Shown one piece after another: positions 24,713 to 33,517 of a stretch of 64,000 bases of DNA (the stretch's first letter is position 1; the number at the start of each line of letters is the position of its first letter). The position numbers and the translations under genes were made by a program. The notes beneath the pieces are model-generated. The model was not told where the DNA came from. It was given only the letters and a program-made list of their open reading frames with translations, and searched no databases. Location: NCBI GenBank assembly GCA_901456055.1, contig CABDWT010000017.1, forward strand, positions 1-64,000, given 5' to 3'. Source of the stretch: Phytobacter ursingii (GTDB taxonomy: Bacteria > Pseudomonadota > Gammaproteobacteria > Enterobacterales > Enterobacteriaceae).

Positions 24713-25627
24713 TCAGTTTTCCGGTAGCAGGCGTTGGCATACGTCACGTACAAACGTCCGTAACCAACGGTGCGCCGGATCGACGTCAGAACGGGGATGC
24801 CACAGTAGCGATACGGTGATCCCGCGTGTTTTCACCGGCAGCTCAAATACCGACAGATCGGCAACCGCCGACTGATTTATGAGAAACGAGGCCGGAACCA
24901 GCGCAACCAGATCCGTCGCCCGGGCCACAGCCAGCGCAGCGGGAAAACCGGGAACGATGGCCGCTACTTTTCGTGTAAGCCCCACTTTTGCCAGCGCCTC
25001 GTCCACCGGGCCGGACAGGGTTCCCCGGCGCGACGCCACAACGTGTTTCCACTCACTATAATGTGACGTTGTCACTTCTTTAACCTGTCCCAGCGGGTGC
25101 CCTTTTCGCACCACACCGACGAATCTGTCGCGAAACAACGCCTGGACGCGGATCTCCGGCCCCATCTCACTGAGCACGCCAATCTCAAGATCCACCAGCC
25201 CTTCGCGTAAAGGGTGCGGCGTCTTCTCCGGCTTTGCGACAAAACGCAGGGTGATTCCCGGTGCAACTATCGCCGCTTCTGCAATCAGCGTCGGGCCAAA
25301 TACTTCCACAAAACCGTCGTTGGCGCGCAGGGTAAAAAGCTGTTCGTGGGTGCGGATATTCAGTTCAGTGTGTAGCGGGCGCAGTAAGGCGCGGGCTTCA
25401 AAAGCCGCATTTTGCGTACGTTCGCGGATCCCTTCGGCATAAGGCGTTAGCACCATATTGCGCCCCGCCCGCACCAGTAAAGGATCGCCGGTAGTCTCCC
25501 GCAGACGACCGAGCGTGCGGCTCATCGCTGAGGCGCTCAATCCGAGACGGCGCGCCGCCACCGCAACACTTCTTTCGGCGAGCAGGACATCCAGCGCAAA
25601 CAGAAGATTCAGATCGGGTTCGGTCAT
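24713..25627 (-). CDS. LysR-family regulator
   Basis: A 304-residue regulator with helix-turn-helix at residues 5-65 (LNLLFALDVLLAERSVAVAARRLGLSASAMSRTLGRLRE) and an effector domain at about 95-300 of the NodD/LeuO-like subgroup. It is divergent from the DHA2 efflux gene at 25749, its probable target. Ligand unknown. Confidence 0.88.
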   Translation of the reverse strand: MTEPDLNLLFALDVLLAERSVAVAARRLGLSASAMSRTLGRLRETTGDPLLVRAGRNMVLTPYAEGIRERTQNAAFEARALLRPLHTELNIRTHEQLFTLRANDGFVEVFGPTLIAEAAIVAPGITLRFVAKPEKTPHPLREGLVDLEIGVLSEMGPEIRVQALFRDRFVGVVRKGHPLGQVKEVTTSHYSEWKHVVASRRGTLSGPVDEALAKVGLTRKVAAIVPGFPAALAVARATDLVALVPASFLINQSAVADLSVFELPVKTRGITVSLLWHPRSDVDPAHRWLRTFVRDVCQRLLPEN

Positions 25628-25748
25628 TCTATGTCCTTTATTGAGATGAGGCGTCTGGTGCAGGTTATAAGTGCAAATGCTGCGTCTTCCGCCCTGTATA
25701 TCGGGTCATTATAGTGACCTCTCGCATCTATTTCGCAGAGGTTTATTT

Positions 25749-27164
25749 ATGCACTTGTTCACTGACCAGCCGGGTGATGAAGGCCTGCCGGGGCACGAAC
25801 GCCGTCTGGCGATGGCAGCAGTAATGACCAGTACCACAATGGCCGTATTTGACGGTTCAATGGTTAATATCGCCCTGCCACACATTGCCCGCGTGCTTGA
25901 GGTTTCCTCGGGCGATGCGGTATGGATTGCCAATGGCTATCTGTTATCTGCCGCCATGACACTGGCCATTTTCGCCGCGCTGGCACCCCGGACAGGATTT
26001 CGTGCCCTTTTTGCCGCCGGAATAAGCCTGTTTACGCTGGCGTCTTTGGGCTGCGCCCTGTCGACCTCACTGGAGATGCTGGTAGCGATGCGTCTGCTGC
26101 AGGGGATTGGCGGGGCCGCGACATTAAGTATTGCGCCCGCCATTTTGCGCTCCATTTTCCCTGGCCGGTTGCTGGGGCGGATCCTTGGGATCCACGCCCT
26201 GCTCATCGCCGCCAACACGGCAATCGCCCCGGTTGTCGGCGGCGCATTACTCGCGTCCTTTGGCTGGCAATGGTTGTTTGCAATCAATCTCCCTTTCGGC
26301 GTCATTGCCCTGTTACTGACGCTGCGCGTCGTGCCTGCCCATCGCAGCAGGATGAACGGACGCTTTGATGTTGCCGGCGCCCTCTTTTCAGCCATGATGC
26401 TGGGCGCCGTTATCATGGCCTCAAACGCCTTCTCGCGACCCGGTGAAGGTGGAGGCACGCTCCTGACACCGGCGCTCTACGGGCTTGCGGCTGTTGTCTC
26501 GGGCATCGCTTTTATTTACCGCCAGCGCCGTGCGGCCCATCCTCTGGTGCCACTTGCGCTTTTTTCTTCTGCCCGTTTCTCACTGGCCGCTTTAACATCG
26601 CTCTCTTCATTCGTTAGCCAGGGGATGACCTTCGTGGCGCTGCCATTTCTGTTTCAGAGCGTTTATGGTTATAGCGCGTTTACCTCCGCGCTGCTTTTCA
26701 CCGCCTGGCCGGTTGGCATCGTGCTGGTTGCCCCCCACGCCGGACGACTGGCCGATCGCTATGCGCCCGTCGTGATTTCCACGGCCGGATTATGTCTCTT
26801 TGCCCTCGGGCTCCTGTTGTTAGCGCTGTTAGCGGATAATGCGCCGGTCTGGGACATCAGTCTTCGTGGTCTGGTGTGCGGGATGGGGTTTGGTTGTTTT
26901 CAAAGCCCCAATAACCGGGAGATGCTGGCCAGCGCGTCCCGGGAACACAGCAGTTATGCATCGGGCATTCTCGCCATCATGCGCACATTTGGCCAGTGTC
27001 TGGGGGCGGCAGTGATTGGGGTGATCTTGTCAGTCTGGGCCCCTTCAGGCTCTCTGGCGCAAGAGGCGTTTGCGGTACGGCTGGGATTGTGGCTGGCGGC
27101 GGGCACAACGCTACTGGCGATTGTGGTCAGTCTCAGTCGTTTAAAAGTCCGTCCCGCAACGTAA
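25749..27164 (+). CDS. DHA2-family (14-helix) MFS drug-efflux transporter
   Basis: A 471-residue EmrB/QacA-type major facilitator from the ATG at 25749, which has AGAGG 7 bases upstream; the frame is open from 25671 but that leader lies in the intergenic region. Landmarks: DGSMVNIALPHIARVLEVSSGDAVWIANGYLLSAA (motif D1, about 31-65), motif C-like IHALLIAANTAIAPVVGGALLASFGWQWLFAINLPFG (about 150-185). Efflux of toxic organic compounds is likely; regulated by the divergent LysR. Confidence 0.88.
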   Translation: MHLFTDQPGDEGLPGHERRLAMAAVMTSTTMAVFDGSMVNIALPHIARVLEVSSGDAVWIANGYLLSAAMTLAIFAALAPRTGFRALFAAGISLFTLASLGCALSTSLEMLVAMRLLQGIGGAATLSIAPAILRSIFPGRLLGRILGIHALLIAANTAIAPVVGGALLASFGWQWLFAINLPFGVIALLLTLRVVPAHRSRMNGRFDVAGALFSAMMLGAVIMASNAFSRPGEGGGTLLTPALYGLAAVVSGIAFIYRQRRAAHPLVPLALFSSARFSLAALTSLSSFVSQGMTFVALPFLFQSVYGYSAFTSALLFTAWPVGIVLVAPHAGRLADRYAPVVISTAGLCLFALGLLLLALLADNAPVWDISLRGLVCGMGFGCFQSPNNREMLASASREHSSYASGILAIMRTFGQCLGAAVIGVILSVWAPSGSLAQEAFAVRLGLWLAAGTTLLAIVVSLSRLKVRPAT

Positions 27165-27220
27165 AGGGCGTCGGGTGAAATGATAACGCAGTGAGTGACA
27201 GTGCTACACGGGAATTGTGC

Positions 27221-27934
27221 CTATTTAAAACTATCCAGCGTACGCTTTTGTATCCCTTTATCGTCAAAATTCTCGCGGTCCAGCCACGCGTCGAGCGCAA
27301 CACGTAACCGGGGCCACTCACTATCGATAATGGATAACCAGTCGGTATCGCGATTGCGCTGCTTACGGGTCATCACCTGGCGAAAACGCCCTTCAAAAGT
27401 AAAACCGATCCGTTCAGCGGCGCGCCGTGAGGCGATATTCGTTGCATCGCAGCGCCAGGCCACCCGGCGATAACCCAGGGCGAAGGCCTGACTCAGTAAC
27501 AGATAGATCGCTTCTGTACCCATCACGTTGCGCTGCATTAACGGGGACCAGGTCACATGGCCGATTTCAATCGCCCCGTTAACGGTATCAATTGCATTCC
27601 AGCACACCACGCCACAGGCTCGGCTATCGGCACCGTTGATAACGGCATACGGCACCAGACTGTCATCCGTCATTTTGTGCGCCACCCACGCGGCCATTTC
27701 GTCCGGGGTCGCTGGCCTGTTTGCTCCCAGCCATGTCCAGTCCCGGTCATCCTCCGCCAGCGAAAAGGCCTGGTAAAGCGCATCGCTATGGTGTGGGCTG
27801 AGGGGCGCTAACAGACAGTACTGACCGCGCAGTGTCATACGCGCGGGCCTCGTGACAGGCTGCCAGTCCGGCAGCGCAAAACCGACCTGCTGGCCGTACT
27901 GGTTGATTTGGGTAACGTTCTTCATCGGTGACAT
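27221..27934 (-). CDS. GNAT-family acetyltransferase, RimJ/RimL-like
   Basis: A 237-residue GNAT: N-terminal extension of about 35 residues, strand GQYCLLAPLSPHHSDALYQAF, then YAVINGADSRACGVVCWNAID, GAIEIGHVTWSPLMQRNVMGTEAIYLLLSQAFALGYRRVAWRCDATNIASRRAAERIGFTFEGRFRQV, which is the RimJ/RimL-type acetyl-CoA site. Substrate (protein N-terminus or small molecule) unknown. Confidence 0.9.
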   Translation of the reverse strand: MSPMKNVTQINQYGQQVGFALPDWQPVTRPARMTLRGQYCLLAPLSPHHSDALYQAFSLAEDDRDWTWLGANRPATPDEMAAWVAHKMTDDSLVPYAVINGADSRACGVVCWNAIDTVNGAIEIGHVTWSPLMQRNVMGTEAIYLLLSQAFALGYRRVAWRCDATNIASRRAAERIGFTFEGRFRQVMTRKQRNRDTDWLSIIDSEWPRLRVALDAWLDRENFDDKGIQKRTLDSFK

Positions 27935-28079
27935 CCTTGATGAGTGAGAGGCGTTTTACCTTATGTTTCATCTTTTTATAGCATGATGAAACTTTGATTA
28001 CGGCATACTGTTAATGATGGCGCAATAGTGTTCCATGATCATTTATCGCCCTTGTGATGTCATGTCTGGAGAACAACAC

Positions 28080-29351
28080 GTGAGATATCACCCCCTCTTC
28101 CGATGCCGTGCGCCGCTTGCGCTTGCGATTAGCATACTGTTGCCTGGCGTGAGCCTTGCCGCTTTACCGGTCGGACCGGAGGTGGGCGATCAGACTTTAT
28201 CCCCCTTTTACCGCTGGGATGCCGCGCTGCCCGACAAACCCGGCATGATGTTGCGTGAAGAGCCAATGACGCGCCAGCCGGAGATTGTGGCGGGGCAATC
28301 GCGGCGCATCCTCTACACCTCCCGCGATGTGCGCTGGAATGCGGGTATTGTCCCCGTGAGCGGGACGCTCTATTTTCCGCAAGGCAAACCGCCGCCCGGC
28401 GGCTGGCCGCTGATTGCCTGGGCTCACGGCACGCTGGGCGTTGCTGACGCCTGCGCCCCCTCCTGGACGGGCCACACACCGCGCGACGCGAGTTACCTCA
28501 ATAAATGGTTGCAACAGGGTTTTGCCGTTATTGCAACGGATTATCAGGGACTTGGCGGGCCGGGGCCGCATCCTTATCTGATTTGGCAGGCCGAGGGGCG
28601 CTCTGTACTTGATAGCGTCCGCGCGGCGCTACAGGCCTACCCGCAACAGCTCGCCAATCGCTTTGTGATAACCGGGCAGTCGCAAGGTTCAGGGGCATCG
28701 CTGGGGGCGAGCTACATGGCTCCCTCCTACGCGCCTGAGCTGAAACTGCTGGCAACCATTGCCACGGGTCTGGTCGCAACGTTCCCTGAGGGTCCCGTTG
28801 CGGCCGGAGACGGGCGAATTCATGGCACACCGCCACGGCTGGAGATGCTACGCCTGATCGGTGGTTCGCTGGCAGATGATGCACCTGCGCCTGAAAAACT
28901 GGTGACAGCAAACGGTGCAACGCTGCTGGCGAGGGCTAAGATTTCCTGCATGCCGGAACTCGGACATGATCAACGCAGGCTGCATCTGAATGCTGACAAT
29001 GCGTTTGTAGGGGGGCGTGAACAGATCACGGCTATGCTGAAACCTGTCACAGATATGCCATTAGCTCGTTTTCCCGCACCGCTGTTTCTGGCGACCGGTC
29101 TGGCAGACCGCACGCTGTCGCCCTATCACCAGTATGCCGCCGTGGCCGCGCTGTGCGCCGCAGGCAATCCCCTCGAATGGAAAACCTACGCGGGCATTAC
29201 CCATAACGGCATTGTGAACACCGCGTTTGCGGATGAGCTCACCTTTGTTCAGGGGGTGCTTGCCGGCAAGCCGCAGCCAAACAGCTGCGGGTCACTGGTT
29301 ATTCCGGGAAAGGCGCAGCCAGCAACAAAAGGCATTTTGTATAATAACTGA
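28080..29351 (+). CDS. Secreted lipase/alpha-beta hydrolase (LIP family)
   Basis: An exported hydrolase of the secretory-lipase family. The frame is open from 28035, but a GTG at 28080 with GGAG 8 bases upstream gives a clean signal peptide (basic start, then LALAISILLPGVSLA). The mature part contains WAHGTLG (oxyanion), nucleophile elbow GQSQGSG (about residue 205), Asp in TGLADRTLSP (about 345) and His in GITHNGIVN (about 380), a complete catalytic triad. It acts on esters in the periplasm or outside the cell; substrate unknown. Stand-alone gene. Confidence 0.82.
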   Translation: MRYHPLFRCRAPLALAISILLPGVSLAALPVGPEVGDQTLSPFYRWDAALPDKPGMMLREEPMTRQPEIVAGQSRRILYTSRDVRWNAGIVPVSGTLYFPQGKPPPGGWPLIAWAHGTLGVADACAPSWTGHTPRDASYLNKWLQQGFAVIATDYQGLGGPGPHPYLIWQAEGRSVLDSVRAALQAYPQQLANRFVITGQSQGSGASLGASYMAPSYAPELKLLATIATGLVATFPEGPVAAGDGRIHGTPPRLEMLRLIGGSLADDAPAPEKLVTANGATLLARAKISCMPELGHDQRRLHLNADNAFVGGREQITAMLKPVTDMPLARFPAPLFLATGLADRTLSPYHQYAAVAALCAAGNPLEWKTYAGITHNGIVNTAFADELTFVQGVLAGKPQPNSCGSLVIPGKAQPATKGILYNN

Positions 29352-29423
29352 TTTTTTAAGCGCCGCCGTTTCTGAGAGAATGGCTCGCTCAATATTACGG
29401 ACCCACCATAAAAAGGATGCCTT

Positions 29424-29849
29424 ATGTTTTTACGCGTAACGACAGAAGTAACCGAGCAAGAGCAAAACGAACTGCTGGACGGTTTACGGGAATTTAACCG
29501 CCCTTTTATCCAGAATCGTGAATGGGGACCCATTGGCGTATTTTGTCGCGATGTAAACGGTAAAATGACCGGTGGATTGATTGGCTCGCGTAAAAGCGAA
29601 TGGCTGTCTATCAGCTATTTATGGGTTAGCGAAGCCATGCGTGGTTCCGGACTGGGTACAGAATTGATCAGGGCGGCGGAGAGAGAAGCGGTGAAACAGG
29701 GGTGTCAGCAATCACTGGTGGATACGTTCAGCTTTCAGGCATTGCCGTTTTACCAAAAGCAGGGCTATGTACTGCAGATGACGCTCAATGACTTTCCCGA
29801 AAAAGGCATCCAGCGCCATTACCTCACCAAAACACTGGTCAGCCTGTAA
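29424..29849 (+). CDS. GNAT-family N-acetyltransferase
   Basis: A 141-residue acetyltransferase. Acetyl-CoA motif [24 protein letters not shown] (about 72-95) and the following [17 protein letters not shown] (about 104-120) are typical. Convergent with the diguanylate cyclase gene, 3 bases apart. Substrate unknown. Confidence 0.9.
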   Translation: MFLRVTTEVTEQEQNELLDGLREFNRPFIQNREWGPIGVFCRDVNGKMTGGLIGSRKSEWLSISYLWVSEAMRGSGLGTELIRAAEREAVKQGCQQSLVDTFSFQALPFYQKQGYVLQMTLNDFPEKGIQRHYLTKTLVSL

Positions 29850-29852
29850 CGT

Positions 29853-31412
29853 TTAAAGGGAGCCCGGGTTAGCCAGCGCCCGGTCTCTGCCCTGAATTTT
29901 TGCCATATACAATGCCTTATCGGCCCCCTCTTTCAGGCGAATAACATCATCTTCACTCCCATTACCAATCAGGGAAAAACAGCCGGCGCTGAGGGTCACG
30001 ACTTTGTTTGTCGCTCCCGATTCTCCATGCGGTATTTTTGCGTTGCGAACGGCTGCTACCGCCTGACGGGCAACAAACAGCGCGGCCTCTGGCCCCGTAT
30101 CCGGCAGAATAATCGCAAACTCCTCGCCCCCATAACGAGCGATCAAATCGGCATTGCGCAGTTTGAGTTTCTGGATGATTTCGCCAACCGTGCGCAGACA
30201 GTTATCGCCTGCCACATGGCCGTAGAAGTCGTTATAACGTTTAAAGAAATCGATATCGAGCATCACCAGCGAAAGCGGCTTTTTACTCAGCGAAGAGGCT
30301 TTCAGGCTTTGGTTCAAAAACAGATCGAACTGACGGCGATTGGCAAGCCCGGTTAACCCGTCTGCCAGCGCCATCAATTGCAAAGTATGGTTGATACTGG
30401 TCAACTCATCACGCAGTTCCGCCAGTTCGGTCTGATTACGCACGTTCATCCGCACCTGGCGAAAAACGATAGTTCCCATCAGCAACGTACCCAGCAGCAA
30501 CATGGCGTTAAGCACCAAATCCGGTAAGCTGTCTTTTAACCAGCGTGACCAGAGTGCCGGTTTGTCATAACCGGCGGCAACGACCAGTGGATAGCGTTCA
30601 ACCCGTGCAAATCCAAAAATACGCTCGACGTGATCCAGCGCCGAAATCCAGGTGGCATTACCGCGATCTTTTCTCGCCAGTTCACGGGTAAACAGCGGGC
30701 TCGCCGAGAGATTGCTGTTAATGACATCATCCGGGAATGGGCGTACATACAACGCCGTACCGTCAGTAATTAATAAAGCCAGCAGATCCCGGTTTTCCAG
30801 TTCGAAATAGTTGTAGAAGTGGCGGAAGTAATCTACCCGAATAGTCGCGAGCACTACCCCGGCAAAGCCTCCCGCCGAATCGCTAAGGCGCATTGAGACG
30901 GGGATCACCAGATCCCCTGTTGAACGACTCGTAATCACCCGCCCGATATGAATATTGCTGTGCCCGTTATGCTGGTGATAGATAAAATAGTCGCGATCGC
31001 TGCTATTGCTGATCGGTGGGAATCTGCCCAATGCCGTGGCTTTCATGTTTCCCTGCGCATCATAGATGAACAGTCCGTGCAGTTGCGGCAAGCGGTCTTT
31101 CAGGTCGGCTAATAGCACATCGAAGCGGCTGGCATTCAATGTTGAGATATTATCTGACGGTATGGTACGGCGTATATCGCGCAGTGCCAGTTCGGCCTGT
31201 AGAAAGGTATCTTCCGCCTGACGCGCCTGGGAAACGGACAGGTTGATAGCATTACGTTCCATATCCTCGACGGCACGGTCCCATGAACGTGTGAGTGTCC
31301 AGGTGCTGGCCGCCACGCCCGCCAGTAACAGTGCGGTCATGAAAAAAGTGATGCTGCGGCCAAGGGAGGAATTCAGCGCCAGCGCGCCTGAAATATGTTT
31401 ATTGATTTTCAT
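29853..31412 (-). CDS. Membrane diguanylate cyclase: periplasmic Cache sensor + GGDEF
   Basis: A 519-residue c-di-GMP synthase. Layout: membrane helix at about 20-41, periplasmic double-Cache-type sensor 45-295 (DRDYFIYHQHN and IGRVITSRSTGDLVIPVSMRL), second helix about 300-325, linker and GGDEF domain about 350-515 with LTGLANRRQFD, LDIDFFKRYNDFYGHVAGD and the catalytic GGEEF near residue 430. An inhibitory RxxD (RNAD) sits exactly 5 residues before GGEEF, so product feedback should be intact. It lies next to a BLUF-EAL phosphodiesterase on the same strand, separated by 281 bases that include a terminator. Confidence 0.92.
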   Translation of the reverse strand: MKINKHISGALALNSSLGRSITFFMTALLLAGVAASTWTLTRSWDRAVEDMERNAINLSVSQARQAEDTFLQAELALRDIRRTIPSDNISTLNASRFDVLLADLKDRLPQLHGLFIYDAQGNMKATALGRFPPISNSSDRDYFIYHQHNGHSNIHIGRVITSRSTGDLVIPVSMRLSDSAGGFAGVVLATIRVDYFRHFYNYFELENRDLLALLITDGTALYVRPFPDDVINSNLSASPLFTRELARKDRGNATWISALDHVERIFGFARVERYPLVVAAGYDKPALWSRWLKDSLPDLVLNAMLLLGTLLMGTIVFRQVRMNVRNQTELAELRDELTSINHTLQLMALADGLTGLANRRQFDLFLNQSLKASSLSKKPLSLVMLDIDFFKRYNDFYGHVAGDNCLRTVGEIIQKLKLRNADLIARYGGEEFAIILPDTGPEAALFVARQAVAAVRNAKIPHGESGATNKVVTLSAGCFSLIGNGSEDDVIRLKEGADKALYMAKIQGRDRALANPGSL

Positions 31413-31631
31413 TTTTTCCTCTTGCTTCGCATCCCGTCCTTTAAGTTAAGCATGAAAATAAGATGCTTTATAAGCAAGAACATGTCATGGGGAGGATGAA
31501 CTGCGATGACTGGCGCTATTTTCAGCGAATGAAGGACGTTCTTTGATTGAAATTAAATCGATTATGTCACGTTATACAAAGGATATATCCTGCGACACCT
31601 TGTAATCGCTATTCAGCCGTTAAGGAAAAAC

Positions 31632-31671
31632 TGGCGATATAAAAGGGAGAATGCTACTCCCACATTCTCCC
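31632..31671 (-). terminator. Intrinsic terminator after the BLUF-EAL gene
   Basis: GGGAGAATG (31645-31653) and CATTCTCCC (31663-31671) form a perfect 9-bp stem; on the minus strand it is followed by TTTTAT. It lies 23 bases after the BLUF-EAL stop. Confidence 0.85.
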
Positions 31672-31693
31672 TCGTTATTGTGCCAACGCCGGG

Positions 31694-32911
31694 TTAACGT
31701 TTTATGCGCTGCGGCCAGTTAATTGACGAAACACCGTTGAGTATCGGGCGTGCAAAAAGGAAGCCCTGAAATCGCTCAATCCCGGCAGCAGCCAGCCAAC
31801 TCCACTCTTCTACTTTTTCGACGCCTTCCGCCACGACGGTAATTTGCATCTCAGCACAGCAATCGATAATAGCTTTGACGATAGCCTGCTTCGGTCCGTG
31901 CATATGGATATCGGTGACGATACTCCGGTCGATCTTCAGTTTGTCCGGCTGAAACTTGGCAAGTAATGACAAACCGGCAAATCCGGAACCAAAATCGTCG
32001 ATCGCCAGACCAATTCCCGCAGCACGTAACTGGCGAATCGCAGACGTAAATTCGTCATACCTGGAAATCACCTCATCTTCGGTCACCTCAACAATGACCT
32101 GCTCAGGATCAAGTTGATTGCGTTTAATATGATCCAGCAAAATATTGACCGCGCCAGGGATCTTGACCAGTGACATCGGCAGCAAATTAATGGCCACCTT
32201 GTGATTCCCTATCCCCAGACGCCGAGCCATTGCCAGCGCCCAGCCTTTTGATGCCAGGTCTGCCTCATGCAATTTATGTTCAGGAATCGTTGAAAAATAA
32301 TCCTGCGGGCTGCCGCCGTCTGGCCCACGGATTAACGCCTCAAGTGAGGATATATTCCCTCGCGCGGGATCAACAATAGGTTGAAAAGCAAACTGGCAAG
32401 GCTGGTTTTGTAAAACGGGAATGTTAGCCAAATCAAACGGCGGAAGTTTAGTATTCAACTGCCAGCGGTCTGCCGGGAGATTTAAAATCTGTTTTGACGG
32501 GAGCGGCGACGAGACAAAGTTACGAATAAATTTATACACGCGATCATTACAGGCAAGATGGTATTTTAACCTGCCGAATTTTATGACCATACGTAGAACT
32601 GCGCTCGGTCTGGTTTTTCTCAAATCAAACAATACCAGCCCCTGGTCAAGGAAGCGGCGATGCGGCGCAAAGTCACGCATCAATTCCACGATATTCGCAT
32701 GGCGAGCATCTCTGTTGATACGTTCAAAAACGGCATTCACGGCGGAGATCGGGCCTTCCAGCACCTGCAAAAACTGTCTGCCATCAAACAACAACACACC
32801 AGTAACCTGTAACGCCGTATTCCGTAAGCTTGCCTGCTTTACTAGCCCAGCCAGTTGCGAAGGATCCAACGCATGATTGAGCCGGCTACGATAGATCAAA
32901 GTCGCTAACAC
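31694..32911 (-). CDS. BLUF-EAL blue-light-regulated c-di-GMP phosphodiesterase, BlrP1-like
   Basis: A 405-residue protein: BLUF flavin photoreceptor (residues 1-95) with the photoactive Tyr7, Asn31 and Gln49 (FLQVLEG), a helical linker, and an EAL domain (about 165-400). Unlike E. coli BluF, whose EAL domain has lost key residues, this one keeps them: SSLEALIRG, AINLLP, VEVTEDEV, AIDDFGSGF, DKLKIDRS, VVAEGVE and QGFLFARP. It is therefore closer to Klebsiella BlrP1, an active light-stimulated c-di-GMP phosphodiesterase. Expected cytoplasmic. No MerR-type BluR partner is adjacent. Confidence 0.93.
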   Translation of the reverse strand: MLATLIYRSRLNHALDPSQLAGLVKQASLRNTALQVTGVLLFDGRQFLQVLEGPISAVNAVFERINRDARHANIVELMRDFAPHRRFLDQGLVLFDLRKTRPSAVLRMVIKFGRLKYHLACNDRVYKFIRNFVSSPLPSKQILNLPADRWQLNTKLPPFDLANIPVLQNQPCQFAFQPIVDPARGNISSLEALIRGPDGGSPQDYFSTIPEHKLHEADLASKGWALAMARRLGIGNHKVAINLLPMSLVKIPGAVNILLDHIKRNQLDPEQVIVEVTEDEVISRYDEFTSAIRQLRAAGIGLAIDDFGSGFAGLSLLAKFQPDKLKIDRSIVTDIHMHGPKQAIVKAIIDCCAEMQITVVAEGVEKVEEWSWLAAAGIERFQGFLFARPILNGVSSINWPQRIKR

Positions 32912-33517
32912 TGAGTACTTCCCTCAAAAAAATATCCACACAAACACTGAATGAATAGACGCAATGGTAATAGTGTAACAAGGAAGCTCAAATTCCGTTC
33001 ACTGATTAAAGCCTGTTCTCTGCCTGTTATCGCGGACTAGCCCTGCCGCCAAAAGAGGTTGACTTCCGCGCAGATAAACATTTTAACCACTCACTCGTCG
33101 AATTTTAGCTACGCTTTATTATGTACGCTATATCAACCAGAAGATTTCGATCTGATAATGACAAAATCATTACAATTTTGCGACTATATTAGTCTGCTAT
33201 GTTAATGTTTCTATTTTTCGTCGGTTATTTTGCACCCTTTTTTGTATTTCCCGCCTTTAATTTGCATTAAGTCTTTCTTTTCCTCCTGACTGAAAACTAT
33301 CTGCCTTTTTTCTTTTGCAAAATCATAACAATATTTAAATAAATCACCGTAAGTCTGGCTAAAAAAATATTTAACGTAGCTACTTTCAGTTGTATAGCAG
33401 TTCGTGGAAAATGCACTGGTAATAACAAAAAAAATCCTCTGTCGGGTTAATAAAAAAAACACCATCATCGGCAGAAAAAATCCTGTTTATTGTAGGCAGT
33501 TTATTGTGGGGTTATTT
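32912..33517. other. 606-base AT-rich intergenic region
   Basis: Lies between the divergent BLUF-EAL and Aer-like genes. It is clearly more AT-rich than its flanks, especially 33080-33510. It must contain both promoters. A TAAA at 33451 followed at exactly 15 bases by GGCAGAAA loosely resembles a FliA promoter, but only 4 of 8 positions of the -10 match. The only other candidate is the weak minus-strand ORF at 33211-33468. Confidence 0.5.
33211..33468 (-). CDS. Doubtful 85-codon ORF, possible small exported protein
   Basis: Begins with a hydrophobic stretch (MVFFLLTRQRIFFVITSAFS) that could be a signal peptide, followed by a Lys/Glu/Tyr-rich tail. It has no clear ribosome site and no recognised family, and lies in an AT-rich intergenic region where open frames with this composition arise by chance. 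Kept only because the amino-acid pattern of the tail is protein-like. Confidence 0.25.
   Translation of the reverse strand: MMVFFLLTRQRIFFVITSAFSTNCYTTESSYVKYFFSQTYGDLFKYCYDFAKEKRQIVFSQEEKKDLMQIKGGKYKKGCKITDEK

Noticed and set aside
33451-33478. FliA (sigma-28) promoter before the Aer-like gene
   Set aside because: TAAA and N15 spacing fit, but only 4 of 8 positions of the -10 match, and poly-A tracts make chance matches likely.
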